This document shows positions 33,844 to 43,194 of a DNA stretch of 64,000 nt, piece by piece (position 1 is the first letter of the stretch; each line of letters begins with the position of its first letter). Location of the stretch: assembly GCF_963678635.1 (NCBI RefSeq), contig NC_087068.1:23028388-23092387 (forward strand). Reading direction: 5' to 3'. Both the position numbers and the translations under genes were made by a program. Under the pieces are notes generated by a model. The model was not told the origin of the DNA. It did no database searches and worked only from the letters and a program-made list of their open reading frames with translations. The DNA comes from Symsagittifera roscoffensis. Its lineage: Eukaryota > Xenacoelomorpha > Acoela > Convolutidae.

Positions 33844-35198
33844 CTTGCACTCGACAGGGTATTAAACTGTACTTATTTACCACACTTCTTATATTTTGTT
33901 CAGTTATCCCTGAAGTTGATGTTTTTTTTCTTTGTCTTACCCGCCGAAGTTAGCTTAGATAACGTTTTTAGACCCTCCGACTGCAATTTTTCCGAAATTC
34001 TAAAAAACAGTCAATTTCAATTACAGATATAAAAAAAACAGTTTGCGACAAATGATTAAAAAAACAATTGATCAATTTATTGAAAATTTTTCTCCAAATT
34101 TCTAACTTATTGAGTTTTTATTGTTTTTTGTGATTTTTAGGAAAATTTTTACGTTCTCGACATTCTTTGATCAAATCGGTTTTTTTTCATTTTCTGAAAA
34201 ATCTCTTGTTTTTTTTTTTTAATTCTTTTTCATTTCCTCTGTCGATGCTCTGGTAAACCACCAAGTCTTATCAATTTGGGCTTTCAGTACTTTGAAATAA
34301 CTAAGAAAATGAGTTCAATTTTGAAATAGTTATTGAATACTCTCTCAAATTAGTCGCACTGCATGAGACATGTTACCATTAGAGATGCTATTTTTATTAG
34401 GCTGAACAATATTCACCAATTGTGTATTTTGTGTTCATTAATGCCATTAATTGACTATCAAGGTTACTGCTTTCTGACTTCGGCTTCTATCTACCCGGCA
34501 ATTAGTGTTGACAAAACTATTCCCGAGTTTTTGCTTCCGCCTGTCAAGACCTTTTTAAACAAGGATGTCAAACATGTTTTATGGTTGCTGGTTTTTCCCA
34601 GACAAAGTTAAATAAATTGAAGTCCGAAATCTTGGTTGATTAAGTCAAACTGATTCAAACTAGTTCAAATTGTGATCTTGATATTTAACGAAAAAAGGCA
34701 ACTCGGTTGCGTACACTAGGTAGAGTTTATTTTATCAGGCAAAATTTGCCAAATTTGTTTATCTAAACAATTTTTTTGAAAACTCGACCTAAATTTTTGT
34801 GGTAGCTCTCCCTCTAAAACCAGTTTTCTCGGATTTTGTTTGAGATTATGTGCGGCACTATATTTTTTTGATTATAATTACTGAACTTTTGTCGACGGGG
34901 GCTAGTTTTCAGTTCACCGCGTAAACTCTTAAACTATTCCGATCGAAAAGACCAAAAAGGGTTATTCCCTAGCTTTGTTCGCGAATAGTCCAGAAAATGA
35001 GCTCAGCGTCGTTGAGTGACTTGAATTAGTCGTGGTTTGCTTGCCGTGGTTCAAAAAGTTTGATTTTCAGATTTAAGACAAAATATAATTTTTATTATAC
35101 CTAAAAGTAAAACTTGGTGCGAATTAGAGTTTTCGTCTTGAGCACCATCCAAAAACTCAATATCGCATCTCAACTCAACCTTGTTTTCTTATTTTTAG
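33844..35198. other. End of predicted intron 1, no supported gene
   Basis: T-rich DNA. A frame at 34363-34611 has words loosely like an S1 protease (DAIFIRLN; SVDKTIPEFLLPP), but they are out of register with each other. It might be a diverged exon of a related gene; I do not call it. Confidence 0.3.
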
Positions 35199-35280
35199 AC
35201 AGGCTTTTGAAAGTTGACAGTTGGACTAGAAACGGTACCAAGGAGACATTAGAAGTTGTCGAGCAATTCTCCACAAATGG
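35199..35280 (+). CDS. Serine protease homologue, exon 2
   Basis: An 82-base exon between a good acceptor (TTTTCTTATTTTTAG) and the donor GG|GTATGAG. It encodes RLLKVDSWTRNGTKETLEV and the start of the Asp loop, matching the trypsin segment between the His loop and the catalytic Asp, where active members have strands of the type VRLGEH...GTEQ. Phase is 2 bases at the left and 2 at the right, which joins exactly to exon 3 (AATGG + TTTC). An N-x-T glycosylation site is present (NGT). Confidence 0.7.
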
Positions 35281-35357
35281 GTATGAGACAGAAATTATGA
35301 TTATATTCCTCGCCAATATAACCGGTGTTGACAAAAATCCTTATCATATTGTTTCAT

Positions 35358-35637
35358 AATAGAAAAAAAATGCTTATCAAAAAACTTTTAAGTATTTTTT
35401 TCTACAATTTGTATGAAATAATTTGTATGAAAAAAGCAACATCAAACATTTTTTCCATTCTATGAAATTTTATCACAAGCATTTTTTGCCTCATTCTAGA
35501 AATAAATAACACCTTTTTTGCCATTCATTTTATTGCAAAACTTGAGTGAAAATAACAAAAGCAGAAAAAGTTTCGATTGAAAAATCATTTTCATACAATT
35601 TCTTTTATTAAAATAGTATGATAAGCATTTTCTATAG
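35358..35637. repeat. Inverted-repeat element in intron 2, ~280 bases
   Basis: AATAGAAAAAAAATGCTTATC (35358-35378) and GATAAGCATTTTCTATA (35620-35636) are inverted repeats around T-rich DNA containing TTTGTATGAAATAATTTGTATG and TTCATACAATT. The same words (ATGCTTATCATACAATT) recur near 40000-40420. It looks like a small MITE or foldback; no clear target duplication. Confidence 0.4.
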
Positions 35638-35727
35638 ACTCAATATATAAATTGTGTGATAGAAATTTTTCTTGTATGGACGCAATCCGGAAGGTTCCGA
35701 ATCATCTATAAATATCATCATTAGATT

Positions 35728-36156
35728 CAGGGGCGGATTTAGGGGGGGAGTGCGGTTGCATATCTCCCTTTCAGGGATTCGACCCCCTGCCGACCCGAAG
35801 GGTCGCATCTTTGTACTATTTTGAGATATCCATATTTGGTGACAGACCCTACAAAAATTTTCCAAAGGCGCCTTCCGTGCCGTATATATATATACTAATT
35901 TTGAGGAGGATTGCGCGGCAAAAAACGCGATTTTTTGGTCAACATTTTCCAATAAGGGCCTAAAAACGCCTTTTTTGGCCTGTTTTTCAAAATTTTGCTT
36001 GCGGCGCAGAAAGTTTGATCAAAACAGGGTCCTTTTTGTGCTTTTGGAGAGCTTGGAAATTCACTTTGGTGGTTCTATAACAAAGTCGACAAAATTTTCG
36101 AAAGTTTTTGAACATCCGCACCCCCCCTCCTCGAGAAAATCCTAGATCCGACCCTG
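35728..36156. mobile_element. hAT-like non-autonomous element in intron 2 of the protease homologue
   Basis: Ends are inverted repeats: CAGGGGCGGATTTAGGGGGG at the left and, complemented from the right end, CAGGGTCGGATCTAGG. The flanks are ATTAGATT (35720-35727) and AATAGATT (36157-36164), 7 of 8 bases equal, as expected for the 8-base target duplication of hAT elements. The interior has no transposase. It lies inside the 979-base intron 35281-36259 and so accounts for nearly half of it. The CAGGGGCGGAT end type is common among animal hAT families (from memory). Confidence 0.75.
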
Positions 36157-36259
36157 AATAGATTTATAGCTTTTTGACAAAAACAAAACTTGTGAAACTT
36201 GTTGTTAAATGTGCATGCTAACTACAATTGCGATTGCTACAAGAGCGAACTCTTTCTAG

Positions 36260-36743
36260 TTTCACTTATGACGATGGAATCACGCTGATGAAGCTGAACA
36301 AACAACTATCTTCGGACAGAATCATTCCACTATGTACATCCCAACTTCCTCACGGAACCCCGGTAGCCACTTTTGGGCTGGGATCACTATCGAAGGCTGT
36401 ATTTGAATCTTCAGAATTGCCTCAAAGTCATCTAGCGATGGAAAACATATACTTCGAAAAAGAGTTCAAATCATCTGTAATTAACGACTTTAGTATATGT
36501 GAGGATGATCTTTTGTGCATTGGACGCACTTATCAGAGTTGGAGTTCTTGTTTCTATTATTCAGGGAACCCTCTTTATACGCTAGGAAACATTGAAGGAG
36601 TGGGTTTCTGTTTGGCCGGTGTTAGCTTGTTTGACAATAGAAAATATCACGTGAATGGTAGAAAATGTCTGTTACACGAAGAAATTGCAAAAATTGATTA
36701 TTTCAAAGAATGGATGAAAATGTCTATGAAAGAACCGCCGTAA
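36260..36743 (+). CDS. Serine protease homologue, exon 3 (Asp and Ser loops, C-terminus)
   Basis: Starts after the acceptor TCTTTCTAG (36251-36259) and ends at a TAA. YDDGITLMKL aligns with the YDNDIALLKL loop of active enzymes, with the catalytic Asp replaced by Gly. IIPLCTSQLPHGTPVATFGLGS matches the I.PICLP...TGWG region. DDLLCIG matches the MLCAG segment. SSCFYYSGNPLY aligns with CQGDSGGPLV: the Ser is kept, but the Asp before it is Tyr, the second Gly after it is Asn, and the S1-pocket Asp (six before Ser) is Ser. FCLAGVSLF and DYFKEWM are the last strand and helix. Two triad residues plus the S1 Asp are lost, so it is probably a non-catalytic homologue with a binding or regulatory role in body fluid; that role is inferred from other serine protease homologues. 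Confidence 0.75.
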
Positions 36744-38129
36744 ATACACGAATGATGTATGTAATTCATAACGTGCAGATGCTTATAGATATCAGATTGC
36801 GAATGTTGAAATTTAAATTTATCTAACGAGATCTGATTAAGTTCTATAAATTTGCTGCCTTCAATTTGATAAGTGGTTTCCGTACCACGTCAGCTTGCAA
36901 CCAAATACAACTCGTAATAGAATTTTGGTTGAAGATCACCATTTTTGAATTAGGTTTTGCGCTCGCAATATGTTGGCACGACTGGGGAGATGAGTATTTT
37001 GTAATATGTCTTTTAAACCGAGATGTCTGTTATTGCAGGTTGTCGCATTACGAGTGGTTTCAGCTGAAATAGACAATCGAATTTTAATCCGCTGGCTTTT
37101 ATCAAATAAGGAGAATTTGACTATGCTAGCTTCTTAATAATATTTGGATACGCGCCAGATCTTGTTTCAAACGGGATGTCGGAAACTTAAAGGCAATTTC
37201 CAAAAACAACAGTAGACTAAAATTGTTGTTTTAAGAAATTAAAAAGAGAAAGCAAAAAGATTTTATGTAATAATTTGCTTATATTGCCAGGCCGCTTATT
37301 ACAAAAGTGCAGTATATGAAGGGAAGTTGCGTCAAGCAAAATCATTTTGAGGATTTTTTTTAACTAGTGCAGAATTTTCATTTATTAAAATTGCTCTGCG
37401 CGCAAACATCTTTGAATTTGAATTATTTTAAAAGGTACATACATAATGCAAAAGCTGGATTATACGCCTGGAGGAAAATCCTGATGAGCCGTACTGCTCG
37501 TCGAGCACGATATCCTAGAGAGGTAAAAAAGATAGTCATTTTTTTTATCATTATTTGACTATTATTATTATGATTATACTGTTTTGTGTTTTAAAAAAAT
37601 AATCTTACCGAAGGTGGCTCAAGAAAATGGCAGTTCGTAAAGGTCCCGATTTTCTTTCAAGTAGGTAATGTTCTATTGCTTACAAAACCTTATAAAGGTG
37701 AATTATTGCATTTCATGGTTGTTTCCAGGTTTCAAACCATTTTGTTTTAGGTAAATATGAGCCTCCACTACTCTTAGAGAAAGTGATCTTTATTTGTCAG
37801 TTGTCAAAAATTTCGTCATTGCAAGGATGCTGTTTCTGGTATGTATCCAAGTTGTTTGGTATACTTTTGCAAAAAAAAGAACAGTTCTCTTTTTTCGATC
37901 GCAATTCAATGAACAGATACTTGAACATTTCGAAAGAGTAACAACCAAAAATGTGAAATAAATTCTTTTTGTCCAATGGACGTTTAATTGATTCGTGTCT
38001 ACGTTTGGAAAAAATATCGCCCTTACAAAATTTCTTGTAATTTCACAACCTTAGTTAGATAAGACCGCATACAAGCATCTGTTGTTTAGAGAAAAAATTG
38101 GCCTTCCGAGCACTGCCTGAATAATCAAT
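36744..38129. other. Intergenic DNA, no supported gene
   Basis: AT-rich, no repeat or domain recognised. A frame at 37367-37558 ends in a basic stretch WRKILMSRTARRARYPRE, followed at once by a donor-like GAGAG|GTAAAA; it could be a small exon, but nothing else supports it. Confidence 0.3.
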
Positions 38130-38760
38130 GCTTATCACGGCGATTTTTTTCTATGTTTCATATCGTAGTATCATCAGCAAACAGCTCCTTTGATCTGTCA
38201 ATTATATTCGGTAGATCATTTATCTATAAAAACAAACAGAAATGGCCCAACAACAGATCCTTGAGAGACTCCACTTGCCAAAGAACGTAAGGATGGTCTT
38301 TTTTGTCAGTTTGAACAAATTTATACCTGTTTTCAAATGTTTTGAGAAGGCTATGAACAGGACTTTTTAGCCATTTATTTCTAATTTTGTCAAAAGTACA
38401 TCTTTATTAATAGTATAATTCTCTTTTGAGGTTAACAAAACGAGATTCATCCAAGTATTTTGTCGCACTCATCTCTAATGCATTCAATGAGTTCAAACAA
38501 AGCATCAACACTTGCTGTGAAAACTGAATATCCGATTAAGAACAAAAGTTTGCTTCAGGAGCTTAGTAATCTAAATTGTCTATAATTTCGAGCTAGTCTT
38601 TCTTCCAACTTTCGAAAACTGGCATGTTTTTTGGCAGTTTTAGGCCATCATTAAAGTAAGTTTTGCACATAAGCTGATTGTCTAAAATTATTTTAGAGTT
38701 ATCTATGCCAATGTCATCTTCAGCTTCAAAAATGTATGGAAAATGTGTGGTATGCTTTTT
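38130..38760 (-). pseudogene. LINE reverse transcriptase fragment
   Basis: On the minus strand, in several frames, are motifs of a non-LTR reverse transcriptase: DVLLTKLE near 38390, then GVSQGSVVGPFLF near 38265 (compare GVPQGSVLGPLLF), INDLPNIIDRSKELF near 38200 and the catalytic FADDT near 38165. Several frameshifts and stops interrupt it, so it is a fossil. The motif set fits Jockey/CR1-like LINEs. The region before it (minus strand, to ~38760) reads weakly like the preceding RT part. Confidence 0.7.
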
Positions 38761-39660
38761 TTCATTTCAATACCAAAATCAATATAATCGAGCAAACTCT
38801 CAGTAAACGTTTTTTATAACTTTTTTTAAAAAAGAGCCCTGAATGTTTCGAGTGCTTGACACGGGCAAACTCCAAGTTGTCATACTACCTTTTAAAGTGT
38901 TTTTTTTTCAAGAATATGACCTAGAAATCAAGAATATGTAAAATTCAGATTTAATCACTTTTTTAAATTTTCAAAGCACAAACATTGATTTCAAATACAT
39001 AAAGATTTTTCCCGCGGCTAGTTATTCAATACTTGCATAGGTTAAGGCAGTCTCAAAACTATTCGGATTCAATCATGAGCTGCATAAATTTGTTTCCCAA
39101 GCTGCTCGTTGTAAGGAAGAAAAATATTTTGCGTGCATTTTTTTTCTACCTCTGGCAAATTTGCTTATTTTGAGTTTAACAAAAATTATAGGCAACTATA
39201 GTTTTCGAAAGTTGAGAAAGTTGTGAGCTGATATTATCAAAACCTTTCAGATGGTTGTAATATTTTTTGCCAAAATTTTGATGAAATTTTTCTGGACAAA
39301 TTTATTACAGCGAAATACGAACAACCGTAATAATCGAAGCCCTAAAATAGACGTGAATATTAAGTTATGACTTCTCGTCGAAAGGTTTGAGGTACTTCTA
39401 ATTTTTTCTTTAAACACAAAAAATATAAACGTGAAAGTTTTTTTGTTTTTCTATAAAATACACGCACGCAATGTCAAGATTTAATTGATATCGTTTGCGT
39501 CTAGTAGCGACACACTGCATATCAAAACACCAACTTCTTTTTGATGGTAGAAATTTATTACATCAAATCTAGTTAAAGAAAAAATTTTTGCCCAAAAAAA
39601 AAAAACAAAAACCAGCGTTAATTTTCCCTTTCCTTAATCGTTTTTACTTCGAGAGTTCCC
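38761..39660. other. Intergenic DNA, no supported gene
   Basis: AT-rich DNA without recognised repeats or coding signals on either strand. Confidence 0.3.
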
Positions 39661-39669
39661 GGTTCGAGA

Positions 39670-39898
39670 TTCCGCTCAAAAACCGCTCAAGATATGAGCG
39701 GTTTGAGCGGTTTTTCAGCAAGATTTGAGCGGTTTGAGCGGTTTGGGCGGTTTGGGCGGTTTTTTTTGAAAAACCGCTCAAACCGCTCAAATCTTGCTGA
39801 AAAAACCGTTCAAAAACCGCTCATTTCTTGCGGTGATTTTTGAACGGTTTTTCAAGCAAGATTTGAGCGGTTTTAGAGCGGTTTTTAAGCGGTCTTAT
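39670..39898. repeat. Foldback cluster of GAGCGGTTT words
   Basis: A ~42-base left arm (39703-39744, TTGAGCGGTTTTTCAGCAAG onward) and a matching right arm (39770-39812) form an inverted repeat with one substitution and one indel, around a loop of GGGCGGTTT words. A smaller hairpin (AAACCGCTCA / TGAGCGGTTT) lies just before at ~39680-39705, and a third partial arm (GCAAGATTTGAGCGGTTTTAGAGCGG) follows at 39856-39884. Roughly fifteen copies of (G)AGCGGTTT or its complement are packed in about 230 bases. Confidence 0.85.
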
Positions 39899-39964
39899 AA
39901 AGAAAACCGATTAAAACCAACAAAAAGGCCTGGAAAGGTAATGTGACCCCGGGTTGACATCCCT

Positions 39965-40535
39965 AAACCGAAAATGCTTATTTTAAATTTTCCCACACCG
40001 AAAAAGCTTATCATACAATTGCCTGCATCAAATGTATGGAAAAATGCTAATCATACAATTTTCATTCAATTTCAAAAAACCATTGAAAAAAGATTCAATC
40101 TAGTTTCTCCGGCTATTTGAACCAAATACAACAGTCTGGTGATGAAAAACAACTACGTTTATTTTTTTTTTTGAAAAAAAAAATGGTGATCATACAATTT
40201 CCATAAATGAAAATTGTATGATAACCATTTTTTCATGAAAGGCAAGATTTTCAGAAATTGTTCAAACATGTTTATAAACAAATTTAAATTATTTAAGAGT
40301 GCTTTTGCTCAATTTAAAGGACATTGCTCATCAAAAACGAAAATTTATTTTGAAGCTAAAAAAATAGTTATCATACAGTTTGCATATATGAAAATTATAT
40401 GATAACCATTTTTTCATATGAGGCAAGACGTTCAGAATAAAGTTAAAACTTGTTATTAATCAAATTTAAAGTAATTAAGAATGCTTTTGTTCAATTTAAA
40501 ACACCTTGCTCATCAAAAACGAGATTTTCAAACCA
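39965..40535. repeat. Small inverted and ~183-base tandem repeats
   Basis: Words of the form ATCATACAATT and its complement AATTGTATGATAACCATT recur. GGTGATCATACAATTTCC (40184) and AAAATTGTATGATAACC form a hairpin; the whole block, hairpin plus GCAAGA...TTCAGAA...GCTTTTGCTCAATTTAAA...TTGCTCATCAAAAACGA, is repeated after about 183 bases (from ~40367) in diverged form. Related to the inverted-repeat element at 35358-35637. Confidence 0.65.
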
Positions 40536-40644
40536 GGTTTTTTGCTCAATTTTAATCCTCACAAATTGTTAATCGTCACAAAAAGACGAGGAAAATTGAA
40601 ATCTCGAAGATCGGAGCCACGCAGTTCTTCTTCTCCAAAAATGA

Positions 40645-40687
40645 CTAGGGGTAGGTTGGGGTTGGGGTTAGGTTAGGATTAGGGTTT
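40645..40687 (+). repeat. Degenerate interstitial telomere-like tract
   Basis: The G-rich tract has successive GGGGTTGGGGTTAGG, GGTTAGG and ATTAGGGTTT words, i.e. variants of TTAGGG. About seven repeats can be counted, imperfect. It may be an old telomere healing or insertion scar, or simple drift; TTAGGG fits most metazoans other than nematodes and arthropods. Confidence 0.5.
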
Positions 40688-40934
40688 CTTAAAAATTATT
40701 TCACAATTTCTGGAAAACAGAATGGAAAATTTAAAAAAAAAAAACAAGTTTCTAGCCACAACAATTCTCTTTGGATCAACTCTGAATAACTGACGCAATA
40801 TTCGTCTTTGGGAAAACAAAACAGGTTTGTCCATCCATTTATCAAGCGATACTCACAATTAATCACATTTTTTGTTTTTAGAATTTAGGCTAAATAACGG
40901 TTTCAAAAGTTTTTTTACTTTGAAATGATATAAT

Positions 40935-41228
40935 TGTCATGATCTTAGAATATCATGATGTCACTGTAATATCAAACATTATCCAGGAGAAATAGTCCAA
41001 GAGAAATCACTTTTTAATTATGGATTGTTTTTAACGGAAATTTTGCTGTTTGATTATTATATAATACTGTAAAAATCACCAAATTGTTCATACTGATCAA
41101 GTATACAACAATCACTAACCGATTAGTCCAGCTACTACCAACAACGATAGCTGTAATAATATATAATTAATGCTTAAAACCTCGCTTTTACATATATCTC
41201 AAGTCAAGTCCTGACCTCTAAGTCATCA
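40935..41228 (+). repeat. 5' LTR of the TRIM-like element
   Basis: Starts TGTCATGATCTTAGAA, ends AAGTCATCA. Shared with the 3' copy: TACTGATCAAGTATACAACA, CGATTAGTCCAGCTAC, ACAACGATAGCTGTAATAAT and CCTCGCTTTTACATAT. TATAATACTGTAA (~41060) is a possible promoter region. Confidence 0.75.
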
Positions 41229-41621
41229 TTTGGTAACAGGATTGTGGGATTGCCATCAAAGCGATACGAATTCATGCGGAAGAAGACAAAAACAGATGTA
41301 CGGATATTCTAATTCATTAAATCCTGGCAATTTTGAGGAATTTTGCATGGAGCTGACGTCTTCTAACAGCCATCATCACCAACGACGAAGATTGGACCAA
41401 TTCAGGATAGCCCCAAAGGAGGCAACTACTGAAGAAAAAGAAGAAAAAAAAACCACTCAAGGGTTGATAGCAGTTATTCTAACATCCAGAGACAGAGAAG
41501 ATTGTCGAAAAACGGAAGCAGCCATGTCATTTTCATCGACATTGTCTTAGACTAACTGATCAGTTGTTTGTTCGACCATTGAAAAATCAAAAAAACGTAA
41601 AACTTTTTTGAAGAGTAGTTG

Positions 41622-41908
41622 TGTCATAATCTTAGAAAATCCTGATGTCATTGAAGTGTAATATCAAACATTAAACAAGAGAAATAGTTATCACTATGTA
41701 TATGAGGATTGTTCCTAAAGGAAACTTTGCTGTTTGATTATTTTATAATACTGTAAATATCACCAAATTATTCATACTGATCAAGTATACAACAATCGCT
41801 AACCGATTAGTCCAGCTACCACCAACAACGATAGCTGTAATAATATATAATTAATGCTTAAAACCTCGCTTTTACATATCTCTCAAGTCCTGACAGCTCA
41901 AGTCATCA
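41622..41908 (+). repeat. 3' LTR of the TRIM-like element
   Basis: Starts TGTCATAATCTTAGAA, ends AAGTCATCA. Differs from the 5' LTR by scattered substitutions and small indels, so the insertion is not very recent. Confidence 0.75.
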
Positions 41909-43190
41909 TAAAAATCCCGGAACTCTCATTGTTTGTTCAATATTTTTAAATTTTCTCATTCTTTTCATTATTATGTGGTTTTCTGCAACTCACTCAAAGC
42001 CAAAGAAAATCAAAAAAAGAAGTTTTTTATACAGGGATGAACAAAAGGCTAACAAATAGCCAAATTTTTTTTTCCTAGTCACAATGTTTTTTTAGGACGT
42101 AAAACAAGAAAATGAAATTTTAAGCTCTGAAAATGGTACTATATTAAATTCGTAGCTCAAGAGAAGCTCATCATACCATTTTTTTGAAATCCAATAAGTT
42201 TCCGTAGAGAAATGATCTTTTTTTTTGCTGCCAGTCATTGTTTTATCAAATTTTTTTCTAGCACTCATAACTTTATGAGTCAATTTTAACGTGATTTGAT
42301 TGTAGTTTCAATCAAAAGATCATGGCTAGAGCTCTCTAAAGCACTCCCATTTTTTGCCAATTTAGAGAGAAAAAGATGTTTTCGACTAATCGCAACTTTT
42401 GCGATAATAGACTTTGTACCAATTCGGAGTTTTTCCTCGTGTCTTTGAAGTTTTCTTTTTTACTGAGGAACGCAAGGTATGTAGAATCTCAATTGTGTTG
42501 TTGAAAAACAGAGTAAGTGAGTGATTACGATGAACCTTTTGTAGTTTTAATTTCTAAGAAAACATATTGGGGAAGCCGTACCAAAAACCAAAAAATTTAT
42601 GCAAAGTAGCAAAATAACACATTGAATTTTGCAATTACATCTAAACAAATTTTCAGTTTGAGCAAACGAGGTAGCTCTCGGAGCGACTTCAGAAGCTTGT
42701 TTAGTATTAAAGCACAATAAATTGTGCTGTAAGCTTTAAAAATTGGTTTAACTCTTTTTTTAAAAGTTAAACCCAAAGCTTTAGTGTTTATGCTTAACTT
42801 GTCCATGATGTTCAGCGGAATATGATCTGAATTTTCGCTTTCAAAGGGATTTTTCTCCTGTAAACTTTTATATATAATCAAAATGAACCTTTGGACGATT
42901 AAAAACTGACGTTTACACATTTTTTTCTTTGTACATGTTTTTCAACTAACCACTTAGGGTAGGCGCTTTTTGTGCTTACTCGACTCAAAAGTGTTTTTTC
43001 ATAAAAACAGAATTATTTGTAGTTCATATTATAAAAACCGTGCTATTTTGACCTGTTTGATAATAAAAGCTATCAGTCAGTCAGTCGTGGGCTATACTGT
43101 CTGCCAGTACCCGTTTTTGCTTGTTTTGACCGGTCTTTGAAAATTTTTTGTGATGAACTCCATGCTAGTTGAATATCCTTATATGGGACC
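41909..43190. other. Intergenic DNA, no firm gene
   Basis: AT-rich. A 107-codon minus-strand frame at 42597-42920 (with EKNPFESENSDHIPLN and KRVKPIFKAYSTIY) is the longest; no family is recognised and it may be chance. TCAGTCAGTCAG at 43074-43084 is a short tandem. Confidence 0.3.
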
Positions 43191-43194
43191 ATGC

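Larger units (their letters stand above)
40935..41908 (+). mobile_element. TRIM-like mini retrotransposon (974 bases)
   Basis: Two direct repeats (40935-41228 and 41622-41908, ~290 bases, highly similar) both start TGTCAT and end GTCATCA, as LTRs do. Two bases after the first comes TGGTAACAGG (41231-41240), like a primer binding site for a methionine tRNA (TGGTA..AG type, from memory). The interior is only 393 bases and has no RT. A frame at 41230-41550 covers the interior and has no recognised domain. The bases before the second LTR (GAAGAGTAG) are a weak polypurine tract. No target duplication is clear (ATAAT against TAAAA). Confidence 0.7.

Noticed and set aside
34363-34611. Possible diverged S1 protease exon
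   Set aside because: DAIFIRLN and IPEFLLPP are suggestive, but their spacing is wrong and no catalytic motif follows.
42597-42920. 107-codon minus-strand frame
   Set aside because: No motif, no splice or promoter context and no repeat copy to test it.
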